A stretch of 64,000 bases of DNA from Apostichopus japonicus (lineage: Eukaryota; Echinodermata; Holothuroidea; Aspidochirotida; Stichopodidae): positions 11,985,764 to 12,049,763 of the forward strand of contig NC_092583.1 of NCBI RefSeq assembly GCF_037975245.1, in the 5' to 3' direction. Below, piece after piece: positions 33,506 through 45,770 of the stretch (its first letter is position 1; each line of letters starts with the position of its first letter). The notes beneath the pieces were generated by a model. It was not told the DNA's origin. It made no database searches and was given only the letters and a program-made list of their open reading frames with translations. The position numbers were made by a program, and so were the translations under genes.

Positions 33506-36018
33506 GTTAGCCAAAAAAAAGGTCTTTCTTTCTACATTTATTCCTGAAGGGGAAACAAAGTCCTAAGAAACTGGCAAAAAAAAGAATGAAAGGATAGAAA
33601 AACAAATTATCGCATATCTAGGAGCAACAAACCACGGCTATTTCTGTTGTTAACAAATTATGTTGCATTTTCTTTATCAATGGGATATATCCTCATTGAC
33701 TAAGGTGAAACAGAAATAAGTGAGGGCGGTATGTAAGATCTCTTATCGATAGAAATAGACTTGAAATTTTGATCTGTTTGCCAAAAAAAATAAAAGATAA
33801 ATAAAATAAATTAGCCAGAATATATCAATATTTTGTTTGTGAGCTTTAATAATCTTTTGAAAACTTTTCAATTAAGGTATATTATGGAGTTTAAATAGGT
33901 TGGAAGAAGATTTTTATGAGACCTTATGAGACCTTATGATTACAAATTGTAGTATTGTTTACTTGAAGTGGGGTTAAACCCAACGCAGTTCAATAAATGA
34001 TTAATCGCTAGAAATGTTCTTTTTTATGTCTTTTTCATTCGTTTTGTTAAAACTTCTTGGGAAGTTCGGGTTATGGGCAACATTAATAAAGAGATGGGGA
34101 ATCACATTTTCTAGGGCATAATTTCTCTGCATGTATAGCAAAATGCTATTCAAAATAGACAGACTGCTACACAACTGCCAAAGATGTATAGCAGTTTTTG
34201 TCCACATAAACAAAATATTTGCAACAGTTTATGAGACGCAAAAACCCATAAACCTCAAAAAACATTAGACAAAATGTGAATTCTAAATTATTCCCAGGTT
34301 TCGCCTTGATTTATGTTTTTCAAAATGTCTCTGTACCATACAAACAGAGGCCCAGAATTCTGCGACATTTTTCAATGCCAATATCCTGTTAAGTTACGAG
34401 GCGTCCGCTACTTAAACAATAGAGTAAAAACAGCAAAGTGTATTTCAAGAGCACTTTAATAAAATCTGTGTATTTTGGGTATTTTAATAAAAATGTAATA
34501 ATTTTTTTTTTTAAAAAAACAACATTTTTGGAGGGCCATTAATAGAAAATTGTTTTCAGTAGACATCGCATTTTTTCTCGACGTTTATATCCAAATTGTT
34601 ATCGAAGACAAGCGCATTTAACTTGAAGAATTGTTTCATACTTCATGGTCACGTGAACAGTGAACTCCCCTTTGTGAGACTAAAAAAATAAACATTGCTA
34701 TACCTACAATGTTATGAATTTTTGGCAAAATATATCCCGATTTATGAAATATGGAAGTAAATTTATCCTTTAATATATCCCCTGCAAATATCATTGGACA
34801 TATCCGTCAAGTTCTGTTACGAGTTTTTGGCAAAATATATCCCGATTTATGAAATATGGAAGTAACTATATCCTTGAACATATCCCCTGCACATTTCCTT
34901 AAACATATCCTTCAAGTACGGTTACGATTTTTGGCTAATATATCCCGATTTATGAAATATGGAAGTAACTGTATATCCTTGGACATATCCCCTGCACATT
35001 TCTCTGAGCATATCCTTTAGGTAGTTCGTAGGGGTATATTCTTGAACATATCCCCTGCACATATCCTCGGGCATATCCTTCAGGTATGTTATTACGAACA
35101 AGAAACGTGACATTGGAATCGTGTTGGTCGATGCAGTTAATAACTTCATATCCTTTAAGATAATCCCTGCCAAATGTCCTTTGAGCATATCCTTTAGATA
35201 AAACAACCCTGTCAAATGATCGATGAAGTGAAATAATTTGATATTTTAGAACATATCCCCAAAGCATATCCTTTAGGTGAGATATTAAAATCAAATAACT
35301 CGACTATGCCGTGGGTACGATGTTGTCTTATACATCCTGATACGTGGTTTATGGAAATAAATAAGTTGTCAACACTGATTCCCTTCCCCTGGACTCTCTC
35401 ATATACACTCACTTTAAATATGTGTAATACCAAATTGTAACGATAACTCTACTGGGGGAAAAAGGGGCGGGGTGTCTTCTCAATATTCATGAATGATATT
35501 TAAATGTCAGTCCGCGAGGCATCCCCGTCCCAACCCATGTGGCTCATCCTTAACTATTTTCATATCAGATTCATTACAGCGAAGATTACCCTGCAAATGT
35601 GTGCAAATCTGGAATGAGTGTACAATTAGAAACGCCGTCAGTTATTTTACATTTCCTTACATTTAGAAACACTTTTTTTAACATTTTATAACATTATAAT
35701 AGTTTTGTTTAAAGAATAACATCATATTCTTCCGCTCATATCTTACTGGGAGAGGGACTTGGCGTTTTTTTTTATTCCTTGGGTTATATTTTTTGGACAT
35801 TTTTGACACTCTTCAGAAACGTATTGTTATGTGGAACATTTGTACTTCCTTGGAAGGTTCATCTGAAAAGCTTGTGTCACACATCTCTGTACTTCTGGAT
35901 GTTGGAGAAGTTCAATGTTCTTATAAGTGTATAAATATATATATATATATATATATATCTATATAATATCATTGACTTGCCTAGAGCTTTTGAACTTTTT
36001 TTATGTCTCGGTTAATCG
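33506..36018 (+). repeat. 2,513-bp tandem duplication, copy 1
   Basis: It runs from GTTAGCCAAAAAAAAGG to GTCTCGGTTAATCG and is repeated immediately at 36019-38531. The only difference I found is A versus T at 34513/37026. Even the (AT)11 run near the end is equal in length. Open frames inside occur identically in both copies and look non-genic. Confidence 0.97.
34725..35285 (-). repeat. Internal minisatellite of ATATCC phrases (in copy 1; again at 37238-37798)
   Basis: Variants of CATATCCCCTGCACAT and CATATCCTTTAGG recur. A phrase TATATCCCGATTTATGAAAT recurs three times about 100 bp apart. The minus strand reads as short frames with repeating KGYAQ and GICSRI peptides that drift, as expected for repeat-encoded noise. 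Confidence 0.8.
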
Positions 36019-38531
36019 GTTAGCCAAAAAAAAGGTCTTTCTTTCTACATTTATTCCTGAAGGGGAAACAAAGTCCTAAGAAACTGGCAAAAAAAAGAAT
36101 GAAAGGATAGAAAAACAAATTATCGCATATCTAGGAGCAACAAACCACGGCTATTTCTGTTGTTAACAAATTATGTTGCATTTTCTTTATCAATGGGATA
36201 TATCCTCATTGACTAAGGTGAAACAGAAATAAGTGAGGGCGGTATGTAAGATCTCTTATCGATAGAAATAGACTTGAAATTTTGATCTGTTTGCCAAAAA
36301 AAATAAAAGATAAATAAAATAAATTAGCCAGAATATATCAATATTTTGTTTGTGAGCTTTAATAATCTTTTGAAAACTTTTCAATTAAGGTATATTATGG
36401 AGTTTAAATAGGTTGGAAGAAGATTTTTATGAGACCTTATGAGACCTTATGATTACAAATTGTAGTATTGTTTACTTGAAGTGGGGTTAAACCCAACGCA
36501 GTTCAATAAATGATTAATCGCTAGAAATGTTCTTTTTTATGTCTTTTTCATTCGTTTTGTTAAAACTTCTTGGGAAGTTCGGGTTATGGGCAACATTAAT
36601 AAAGAGATGGGGAATCACATTTTCTAGGGCATAATTTCTCTGCATGTATAGCAAAATGCTATTCAAAATAGACAGACTGCTACACAACTGCCAAAGATGT
36701 ATAGCAGTTTTTGTCCACATAAACAAAATATTTGCAACAGTTTATGAGACGCAAAAACCCATAAACCTCAAAAAACATTAGACAAAATGTGAATTCTAAA
36801 TTATTCCCAGGTTTCGCCTTGATTTATGTTTTTCAAAATGTCTCTGTACCATACAAACAGAGGCCCAGAATTCTGCGACATTTTTCAATGCCAATATCCT
36901 GTTAAGTTACGAGGCGTCCGCTACTTAAACAATAGAGTAAAAACAGCAAAGTGTATTTCAAGAGCACTTTAATAAAATCTGTGTATTTTGGGTATTTTAA
37001 TAAAAATGTAATAATTTTTTTTTTTTAAAAAACAACATTTTTGGAGGGCCATTAATAGAAAATTGTTTTCAGTAGACATCGCATTTTTTCTCGACGTTTA
37101 TATCCAAATTGTTATCGAAGACAAGCGCATTTAACTTGAAGAATTGTTTCATACTTCATGGTCACGTGAACAGTGAACTCCCCTTTGTGAGACTAAAAAA
37201 ATAAACATTGCTATACCTACAATGTTATGAATTTTTGGCAAAATATATCCCGATTTATGAAATATGGAAGTAAATTTATCCTTTAATATATCCCCTGCAA
37301 ATATCATTGGACATATCCGTCAAGTTCTGTTACGAGTTTTTGGCAAAATATATCCCGATTTATGAAATATGGAAGTAACTATATCCTTGAACATATCCCC
37401 TGCACATTTCCTTAAACATATCCTTCAAGTACGGTTACGATTTTTGGCTAATATATCCCGATTTATGAAATATGGAAGTAACTGTATATCCTTGGACATA
37501 TCCCCTGCACATTTCTCTGAGCATATCCTTTAGGTAGTTCGTAGGGGTATATTCTTGAACATATCCCCTGCACATATCCTCGGGCATATCCTTCAGGTAT
37601 GTTATTACGAACAAGAAACGTGACATTGGAATCGTGTTGGTCGATGCAGTTAATAACTTCATATCCTTTAAGATAATCCCTGCCAAATGTCCTTTGAGCA
37701 TATCCTTTAGATAAAACAACCCTGTCAAATGATCGATGAAGTGAAATAATTTGATATTTTAGAACATATCCCCAAAGCATATCCTTTAGGTGAGATATTA
37801 AAATCAAATAACTCGACTATGCCGTGGGTACGATGTTGTCTTATACATCCTGATACGTGGTTTATGGAAATAAATAAGTTGTCAACACTGATTCCCTTCC
37901 CCTGGACTCTCTCATATACACTCACTTTAAATATGTGTAATACCAAATTGTAACGATAACTCTACTGGGGGAAAAAGGGGCGGGGTGTCTTCTCAATATT
38001 CATGAATGATATTTAAATGTCAGTCCGCGAGGCATCCCCGTCCCAACCCATGTGGCTCATCCTTAACTATTTTCATATCAGATTCATTACAGCGAAGATT
38101 ACCCTGCAAATGTGTGCAAATCTGGAATGAGTGTACAATTAGAAACGCCGTCAGTTATTTTACATTTCCTTACATTTAGAAACACTTTTTTTAACATTTT
38201 ATAACATTATAATAGTTTTGTTTAAAGAATAACATCATATTCTTCCGCTCATATCTTACTGGGAGAGGGACTTGGCGTTTTTTTTTATTCCTTGGGTTAT
38301 ATTTTTTGGACATTTTTGACACTCTTCAGAAACGTATTGTTATGTGGAACATTTGTACTTCCTTGGAAGGTTCATCTGAAAAGCTTGTGTCACACATCTC
38401 TGTACTTCTGGATGTTGGAGAAGTTCAATGTTCTTATAAGTGTATAAATATATATATATATATATATATATCTATATAATATCATTGACTTGCCTAGAGC
38501 TTTTGAACTTTTTTTATGTCTCGGTTAATCG
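36019..38531 (+). repeat. 2,513-bp tandem duplication, copy 2
   Basis: Second copy of the preceding unit, head to tail with no spacer. Unique sequence resumes at CCATAAATTCC. Confidence 0.97.
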
Positions 38532-40127
38532 CCATAAATTCCAAAATGTTAAAAAAGTTTTATTTTTAAAAGGATTCGTTATCATTCCGTAATAGGTGTT
38601 TTTGTTAGGTAAGGTCCAATTACATTTTGTTTGTAGCCAGAAGCGATTGTGTTGTCTGTACCCACCCCCCCTTCCCTCTCTATCCCGTACTTTATGTTTT
38701 AAGTGTATGGAATATGAGATCATGTACTTATAATGATAGCAATGATGGTTATGAACCTATGTGTATGATTAAGCCAAAGGAAAATATTTTTAAAAAAACG
38801 CCTCCGGTGAGCCATTAGGAGTCGTATGCAAGTACTAAAGTAGTCTTTATTGCACTCCTCTTTGGGAAAGATATTTACTTACACTAATGCTTTTGAATGA
38901 TATACGATTCTTTAATTGATAAACAAAAATCATATTGCATGCAATTTTGTCTACGGCTTAAGTAATTATTCTTCTTCTCTGCATGTGAACCAACCTCCAT
39001 CCTTGTTTTACTTCCAGCAGTGAGTGATATTAAAGGTTTTAACATAGGTTTACATGTGTTCTATAGAATAAAAACATTCATATTTTGGCAGTTTAGTCTC
39101 GTCTATCTTATATCATTTTCTTTGAAAACCAAAAAAAAAAGACAAATTTTAAATGGTGTAAACCAGTGTTTATGGAATCAGGGAGTATTATGATTGTCGA
39201 CATGTTCTGAAATCACTGAATTAATGTCAAAATGTGGAATAATATTTCCAAAAAAAACGATTACATTAAATAGAACATTAATGATGAATGGCTTGAAAAT
39301 AATTCAATAATTCATGTCAAAAACAAATGACCAACCTCCCCCCCCCCCCCTCAAAAATGGAAAACATATCATGCGTTTTAAAGAAGATATTGCCATAAAA
39401 GTATAATGTCGTCTAAAAGAAAGAGAAATATTGATACACATAAAATAACATTCTCATTGCGCTGTAGACAGAAGTCAGAGTCGCTACAGTGGCGGATCCT
39501 ATCCTAGTGGCGGAGCTATCTCAAAAGAGTGGGGTGGGGGAGGTTGGGGTGTGCAGGAGGTCGCTCAAGTATTGGTAAATACCGGACCTATACTGACAAA
39601 AACCGTGTATAAGAATACAGGTAAAATGTTAGGAATGGCCGTGCGGAGAAGAGTGCTAAAATTATCCCATTGTGTGCCTTGCTCTGCTCAAACACTAAAG
39701 TTTTTTTTAGCATCAATAAAACGTTGTATATTATTAAGAATGTGTTTATTATTAATAATGTGTATATTATTATTAATAATAATAATAATATTAATTATAA
39801 TAATAATAATTATGGAACGAGCGTATACGTGACCATTCGTTCTTTAACTATTTATAGCTAATCAGTATTGCCACCAAATGGTCACGAACGATCACACATT
39901 ATTCAACCAAACATTTGACTATACCACCATCAAAGCATTTTACCTGGGGGGGGGGGGTGGTAGCCTCTAGCTTTATCATTTCATTTGGCGAGTAAAACAA
40001 AGAGGTATTTCTTGAAAATATTAAGTAGCATAAGCAAAGCAAAAACATATTTTTCCCCTTCAAAGATGTGGTTAAAATTAAATGATCACAGTTTTGTAAC
40101 ATACAGTGAACTTGAAGCAAACAGGTA

Positions 40128-40155
40128 TGACGTCATAGTTGCACATATGACGTCA
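40128..40155. promoter_or_regulatory. Pair of perfect CRE octamers, 20 bp apart
   Basis: TGACGTCA occurs at 40128-40135 and 40148-40155, about two helical turns apart. This is the consensus CREB/ATF site. Function is inferred from the sequence only. Confidence 0.45.
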
Positions 40156-41589
40156 AAGCGTTTTGTTTAGTATTATTTTACACTCTATTGTTTGACCTTC
40201 GATTGAGTAGGGTTTCTATATAACTTCTAACGTCAAAGGGGGTGGTGAACTGAACAATAAACCAATGAATAATGCAGAGCCATTTGTATCGCGGTGCGTC
40301 CCAACTTTGAAGTAGCAATGGAGGCAAATTAACAACAACATCAACAACAACAACAGCATCAACAACAAAGTCAGTTTGGTCAATCTGCATCTATAATGTT
40401 ATTTACGTTTGCATTTTACTAAACAAATAAAATGAACCATCTTTAAAATACTGTTTATCTTGTCAATAATATTTAAATGTAATGTAAAATAGAATGTAAA
40501 TGTAAGGGGTAAAGGGGTTTCTTGTTGAGAAATAAAGAAAAAATGTAATTAGAAATTATTATATCCTTGTATTGCAAAAAAACACAAACATATTTCATTA
40601 CTACAAAGTGACATTGTATTGAACAACAATGAAAGATTGGGATTTGTGATGTTTAGAGGATTAATTTTGTAGGGATGATCTTTTATGTTCGACTCCCTCC
40701 AAAATCGAATCCACATGTCCCCACTGCCCTTTCGAAGCGTTTACATTTTCGTATTGATCCCTCTTTGTCGTCGCCTCAGGGGACAAGCTTAGTTTAATAC
40801 TTTTGACTTTTTGAATGTCAGTTGAATTTATTTTTGTCCTCTATCATATCGGGGGGTTCCTCTTTTATATATTTGCTCTTCCTTTTCTTCTTCGAATCAA
40901 GACTGATTTTCCGTCTGATTAAATTCTCTTTCTTGTTTACTATTCTATGTCAGGAAATAACTTGAACAAGTTTGATAATGAAATCTGACAATAACAGATA
41001 TAGTACAGGACGCATTATTGCGTCTGGCAACAAACGGAAGGTTTATTTCGGGGGGGGGGGGGGGGTGAAGAAATCTGTAAGGTAAGAACGACGAACGTAT
41101 TATTACTTAGATAACCTTTTACTATACGGTTTTAGCTTATCGATTTGAAGAAGAAGACGAAGAAAGAAAAAAAGAGTCGAAGTAAAAAAGTTAATTTTCA
41201 TTTTGTCTGCTGCTGCTTCTATCGAAGTGGAAGGGCACATTAATTAGTCCTAAAAATAAATACCAAATAGGAAATTGCATGGGGTATTTTGTCAAAAAAA
41301 AAAAAATTAACCAAATTTAAGGACTTCAGTGATGTGAGAGAACGAGAAGAGACTTCCTTTGAGAGGTTGTTGTTTCATGATTGAATATCAATAAGAGGAA
41401 ATAATAAACGGAAAGGAAATAAATGAAGGTGTAGAGAAACATTTATAGCTTTCGTCTATGTCATACAATTTACTCAATTTCCAAACCTTTTAACCGCATA
41501 AACTTGGAATGGTATGCTGAGAGAGAAAGGGGGGGGGAGTGAGGAGAGGTGGTGAGGGGGTGAGGAGTGGGTTGGGGGAGTGATGTAGC

Positions 41590-41607
41590 TGACGTCATTA
41601 TAAATAC
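41590..41607 (+). promoter_or_regulatory. CRE next to TATA-like box
   Basis: TGACGTCA (41590-41597) is followed at once by TTATAAATA (to 41607), a compact promoter-like arrangement. No convincing gene starts downstream. Confidence 0.3.
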
Positions 41608-42039
41608 ATGAATTATCTCCCAGAAAACATTGACAAGTTTTGTCTGTAATTCGAAGGGGGAAAAATGACCTGCCTATACACGAAACATTTTCTCGTCATC
41701 TCGGTTTAGTTTTGACAAAATCGCACAGCGGATACATTTTATCGGATTGTCTCGACCAATTTGTTGTGGGGAGCCACGGTTACAATCATTTCACAGAGCC
41801 CCCCCCCCCCTATTGTTTGCATTTCTCATTTGCTCATAAATGCATTATGAAAATGAGAATACAAATGATTTGTTATCCTATATTGTTTTCACTAACCTCG
41901 GACCATGGGATTTTATCCCACCCCTCCCCGCCCCAAGAACATGATGATTTATATTGATTAAAATAGCACACATTTGTTTGACCAATAACATGCTCTTTTT
42001 TGATTTCGTTGGATTTTGTTGGTATTTTCACAAAATACA

Positions 42040-42142
42040 CATAAAATCATATCATAGCATATCATATCATAGCATATCATATCATAGCATATCATATCAT
42101 ATCATATCACTCACATCGCATAATATGATATCATATCATTTC
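42040..42142 (+). repeat. ATCATATCATAGC pentamer-type repeat
   Basis: Repeats of ATCAT and AGCAT in a 15-bp higher-order pattern, about 100 bp. Confidence 0.85.
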
Positions 42143-42886
42143 AGGCACATGACCTGAAATTCTTGAAAGGCAACATCAGTTTAAGAAGGGTATATACACA
42201 TACTCGTGTCCTGTAACGTGTGTGAACTTTTTTTGTCGCATGATGGCGGTACCGATGGGAGAGGGAAGGCATAATAGTCTGCACCGGGGCCTGGGTGGGT
42301 GGCGGGGGGGGGGGGGGGTGGGGAGAGGTATGACTTCTGTGCCCTTGCCTGGCTACGAACCTATTTGCAAATATGGCATAATGTATAAGTTCAGCTACTT
42401 GGGATGAAATTTATATTTCACACCTGTGCAGCATCAAATAGCCGTGAAGGGTGGGTTTATTTGTTTGCTGAAATATATGAACAGAGTTTGTAAATGCTAT
42501 TGACAGATGGTTTGGATCTTGAGGGGCCCTCAGATAGACTCCTGATCATGTATGAGAAGTCGAAGATTGTAGTAAAGCGTTCTGTTGGTATTTACCAAGG
42601 GCAGCCATGCATCTTCGGTTTGATCCGTTTGTCCATACAACTTAAATTTATTAACGATATCACTATGGCGGCTTATAAAACAAAACTACTGGATTGAAAA
42701 TGCTAATACCCTGAAGGCTAATGGCGAACCTCTAAGTACGTCAGTTGATTCCCAAATTTTATTATTTAATTGATGATTTGTTTTTTCAAGGGGGTTTATT
42801 ACTACATATGGTTTTACATGCATATTGTTAATATTTGTGGCGATGTTTGGCATTTTGAAACGGAGTTTCAATTTGGAAATTTGGAA

Positions 42887-42888
<2 letters not shown>

Positions 42889-42962
<74 letters not shown>
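42889..42962. repeat. (TA)n microsatellite between inverted arms
   Basis: About 37 TA units are flanked by AATTTGGAAATTT on the left and AAATTTCCAAATT on the right. It abuts the truncated 5' edge of the Penelope-like element. Confidence 0.95.
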
Positions 42963-42964
<2 letters not shown>

Positions 42965-42968
42965 TTCC

Positions 42969-44520
42969 AAATTCGTGGATCTCCCCATCCAACCTCTTGT
43001 TTCGGCCCCACCGTCCTATGTGCAGGACACTACGGATTTCATCCGGAAAATTGGGAAATAAAAAATCTTCCCTTATCTACTCTGTTAGTTACCTTGGATG
43101 TGTCTTCGTTATACACAAATATCCCTAACGAAGAGGGCATTTCGGCCTGCATAAAAGCATTCAAACCGAAAGGTGTCAAAACCCCCACGAAGAAAGAATT
43201 GGCCGAATTAATGCAACTTATCTTGACCAACAACAATCTAGTATTTGGCAACAAACACTACCTCCAAATTCATGGCACTGCAATGGGTACCAAAATGGCA
43301 CCGTCTTTTGCCAACATCTTTATGGGAAACCTCGAGAAAGAATTTTTATCTCGACAAAACTTGAAACCACACACGTGGTTACGTTACATTGACGATATCT
43401 TTATGATATGGACCCATGGTGAGGCAAATCTAAAACTCTTCATTGATGACATAAACTCGTTTCATCACACTATCAAATTCACTGCTGATTATTCTGGACA
43501 TGGCGTTCACTTCCTGGACACCACCGTGACCCTACAAAATGGTTCACTGAAAACAGACTTGTTCAATAAACCCACGAACAAGCACAACTACCTCTTACCA
43601 AGCAGTTGCCATCCACGTCACTGTACCAGAAATATTCCGTACAGTCAAGCGTTGCGCATTCGACGCATTTGCTCCTCTGAAGTCGATTTTGATTCACGCA
43701 CTAAAGAACTGTCACAACACCTCCTAAACAGACAGTATTTTCGGGGGTACTATTGAAAATGCCATCAAAAAGGCTAAAAGCAAACCCCGTACCGAAACAT
43801 TGACGTACAAAACTCGTCAAACCAGTTCCAAAAGGGTACCTTTGGTTACTGAATTCCACCCCGGTCTCCCACCACTGGCTAATATCATTCAGAAGAATTT
43901 TCACCTACTTCAAGGCACCGAACGCCTGAAATCAGTTTTCCCAGATACCTGTCATCGCTTTTAAAAGACCCAGCAACCTACGGGATATCTTAGTTCGGGC
44001 ATCCTTTCGGGATGACACCCCATTAGGAGAAAGCAAAACAGAAACTACAGGATCATCGCCCTGTACACAAAATTGCAAAACGTGCTTACTTGTCGATTCG
44101 ACCGGGGCCTTTCAGAGCAACCAAACCAAACGCACGTTCCAAATTCGGCACAAAATTAACTGCCTATCCAAAAATGTCATTTACCTCATCTACTGCAATA
44201 TTTGTAACTTACAATACATTGGAGAGTCAAAAAACACTCTTAGAATGAGAATGACACAACATAGATCGGCGATCAAAACAAAAAAGATCTACCAACCTGT
44301 TGCAAATCAATTCAATCTCCAAAATCATTCAATTGAGAATTTGCGTGTTATTGCCATTGACCAGAACGATTCTTGGACAGATAAATCTAGGAAAGCGAAA
44401 GAAAATTTCTGGGAACTAAACCTAAAGACCACGGCACCATTCGGTTTAAACATCAGAAACGATTTGCCGTCCCAGATAAACCAAAACAATTCCTTTACAA
44501 TTACGACGGAATCGGATTAA
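42969..44520 (+). pseudogene. Penelope-like retroelement: reverse transcriptase plus GIY-YIG endonuclease, 5'-truncated and frameshifted
   Basis: Penelope-like elements use an RT, often with a C-terminal GIY-YIG nuclease, for retrotransposition. Four frames join in order. 42969 to about 43058 gives KFVDLPIQPLVSAPPSYVQD, the region ahead of RT. From about 43059 to 43756 comes the RT core with LVTLDVSSLYTNIPNEEG, HGTAMGTKMAPSFANIFMG and the catalytic RYIDDIFMIW (43382-43411). From about 43746 to 43948 comes the RT thumb (TIENAIKKAKSKPR). From about 43951 to 44520 comes a CTQNCKTC zinc-binding motif, then GIY-YIG residues IYLIYCNICNLQYIGES and RMRMTQHRS, ending at TAA 44518. Three single-base-type frameshifts and loss of the RT N-terminus make it inactive. 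A (TA)n tract marks the truncation point. There is no sign that it is a host gene. Confidence 0.94.
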
Positions 44521-44677
44521 AATAATCCGACGCGGATTAAAATAATCCGAATTTCTAATACTTCTGCTCAATTCAGCAGAAATCAGTAAGTCGCTTTGCC
44601 TTTACAACAATGCCGACATCTTCTCTATATAACAGTTTCAATTCCTGCTACTCCTTGTCACTTTCGGTGATCATGCA

Positions 44678-44712
44678 CTGAAGAAGAGCTAGTTTTGCTC
44701 GAGAGCTCTGCA
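44678..44712 (+). repeat. Hairpin downstream of the Penelope-like element
   Basis: CTGAAGAAGAGC, then a loop and GCTCGAGAGCTCTGC form a hairpin. It lies 158 bp past the element's stop and resembles the CTGAAGA motif of the palindromes. Confidence 0.6.
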
Positions 44713-44830
44713 AAAACCAAACATTGGCTGTTTTACTTCCAATCATTTACCTAATTCAATTATTGTATCTCACTCGAGATCCATCCTTTCTCTAAATGCA
44801 GCAGAGTTGTTTAACTGTTTTTTCCGTTAT

Positions 44831-44832
<2 letters not shown>

Positions 44833-44876
<44 letters not shown>

Positions 44877-44883
44877 GCCAACC

Positions 44884-44947
<64 letters not shown>
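44833..44947. repeat. Two (TA)n blocks separated by CGCCAACCTACTA
   Basis: 44833-44875 and 44887-44947. The separator is repeated at 45188-45200 before another (TA)n block. Confidence 0.95.
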
Positions 44948-44951
<4 letters not shown>

Positions 44952-45142
44952 ATACTAGATGAAACTAGTGGAACACTAGTAGTTGTAACTCGGAGTTTCA
45001 CGCTTTATTGCGATCTTCAGACAACTCTGAAGATTTGTCGCTTTATTGCGATCTTCAGGGTTGTCTGAAGATCGCAATAAAGCGTGAAACTCCGAGTTAC
45101 AACTACTAGTGTTCCACTAGTCTCATCTAGTATCAACATATA
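44943..45142. repeat. 200-bp palindrome with CTGAAGA-stem-GAAAC arms
   Basis: Arms of about 80 bp (TATATGTTGATACTAGATGA outward) have one visible mismatch and a spacer of about 33 bp that repeats part of the arm. Read outward, each arm has CTGAAGA, a CGC/GCG mini-stem, then GAAACTCCGAG. It sits between direct repeats of GCCAACCTACT. Confidence 0.93.
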
Positions 45143-45197
45143 TTCCGCTCTGTCCAATGGACATAGAGCACTCTGCGCCAAGATAGACGCCAACCTA

Positions 45198-45199
<2 letters not shown>

Positions 45200-45245
<46 letters not shown>
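45200..45245. repeat. (TA)n microsatellite
   Basis: Uninterrupted TA repeat after GCCAACCTACTC. Confidence 0.95.
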
Positions 45246-45248
<3 letters not shown>

Positions 45249-45435
45249 CAGTACTACAACTTATTCTGTAACAACAAATTCTTGTCAGCAGACGTGACAG
45301 GCGCTAATGAGTTAAAGGTGATAGCAACCCCATCAATCTTTTTCACCGTAAGTGTACAAGATATGGTTGGGATGAATTACTGTCCAAAAAAGAAGGAAGC
45401 CTAAAAATGGTAAGAAAACAAAATTGCCTTCGTAT

Positions 45436-45483
45436 GTCATATATATATATATGTCATATATATATATGACATATATATATATG

Positions 45484-45518
<35 letters not shown>

Positions 45519-45770
45519 ATATATATATATGTCATATATATATATGTCATATATATATATGTCATATATATATATGTCATATATATATATGTCATATATA
45601 TATATGTCATATATATATATGTCATATATATATATGACATATATATATGTCATATATATATATGTCATATATATATATGTCATATATATATATGTCATAT
45701 ATATATATGTCATATATATATATGTCATATATATATATATATTATATATATATATATATATATACCTCAA
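45436..45770. repeat. 14-bp AT-rich satellite (GTCATATATATATA)
   Basis: About 20 units, mostly in one orientation with three GACATATA inversions (45466, 45634 region). It generates long MTYIY/MSYIY frames on both strands that are not genes. Confidence 0.96.

Larger units (their letters stand above)
38532..42888. other. Non-coding, AT-rich stretch with simple repeats
   Basis: It holds a (TAA)n tract (39761-39813), CAACAA repeats (40332-40372), poly-G/C runs (39338, 39947, 41050, 41799, 42306), ATCAT repeats (42040-42142) and three TGACGTCA octamers. No exon-like ORF with recognisable homology was found. Confidence 0.6.

Noticed and set aside
34922-37946. Identical pairs of 70-114-residue minus strand frames
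   Set aside because: They are identical only because the 2,513-bp unit is duplicated, and the peptides come from an internal minisatellite.
41640-41957. 105-residue + frame just after a CRE/TATA-like site
   Set aside because: It starts at TTG, runs through poly-C, and shows no known domain, so it is not called as a gene.
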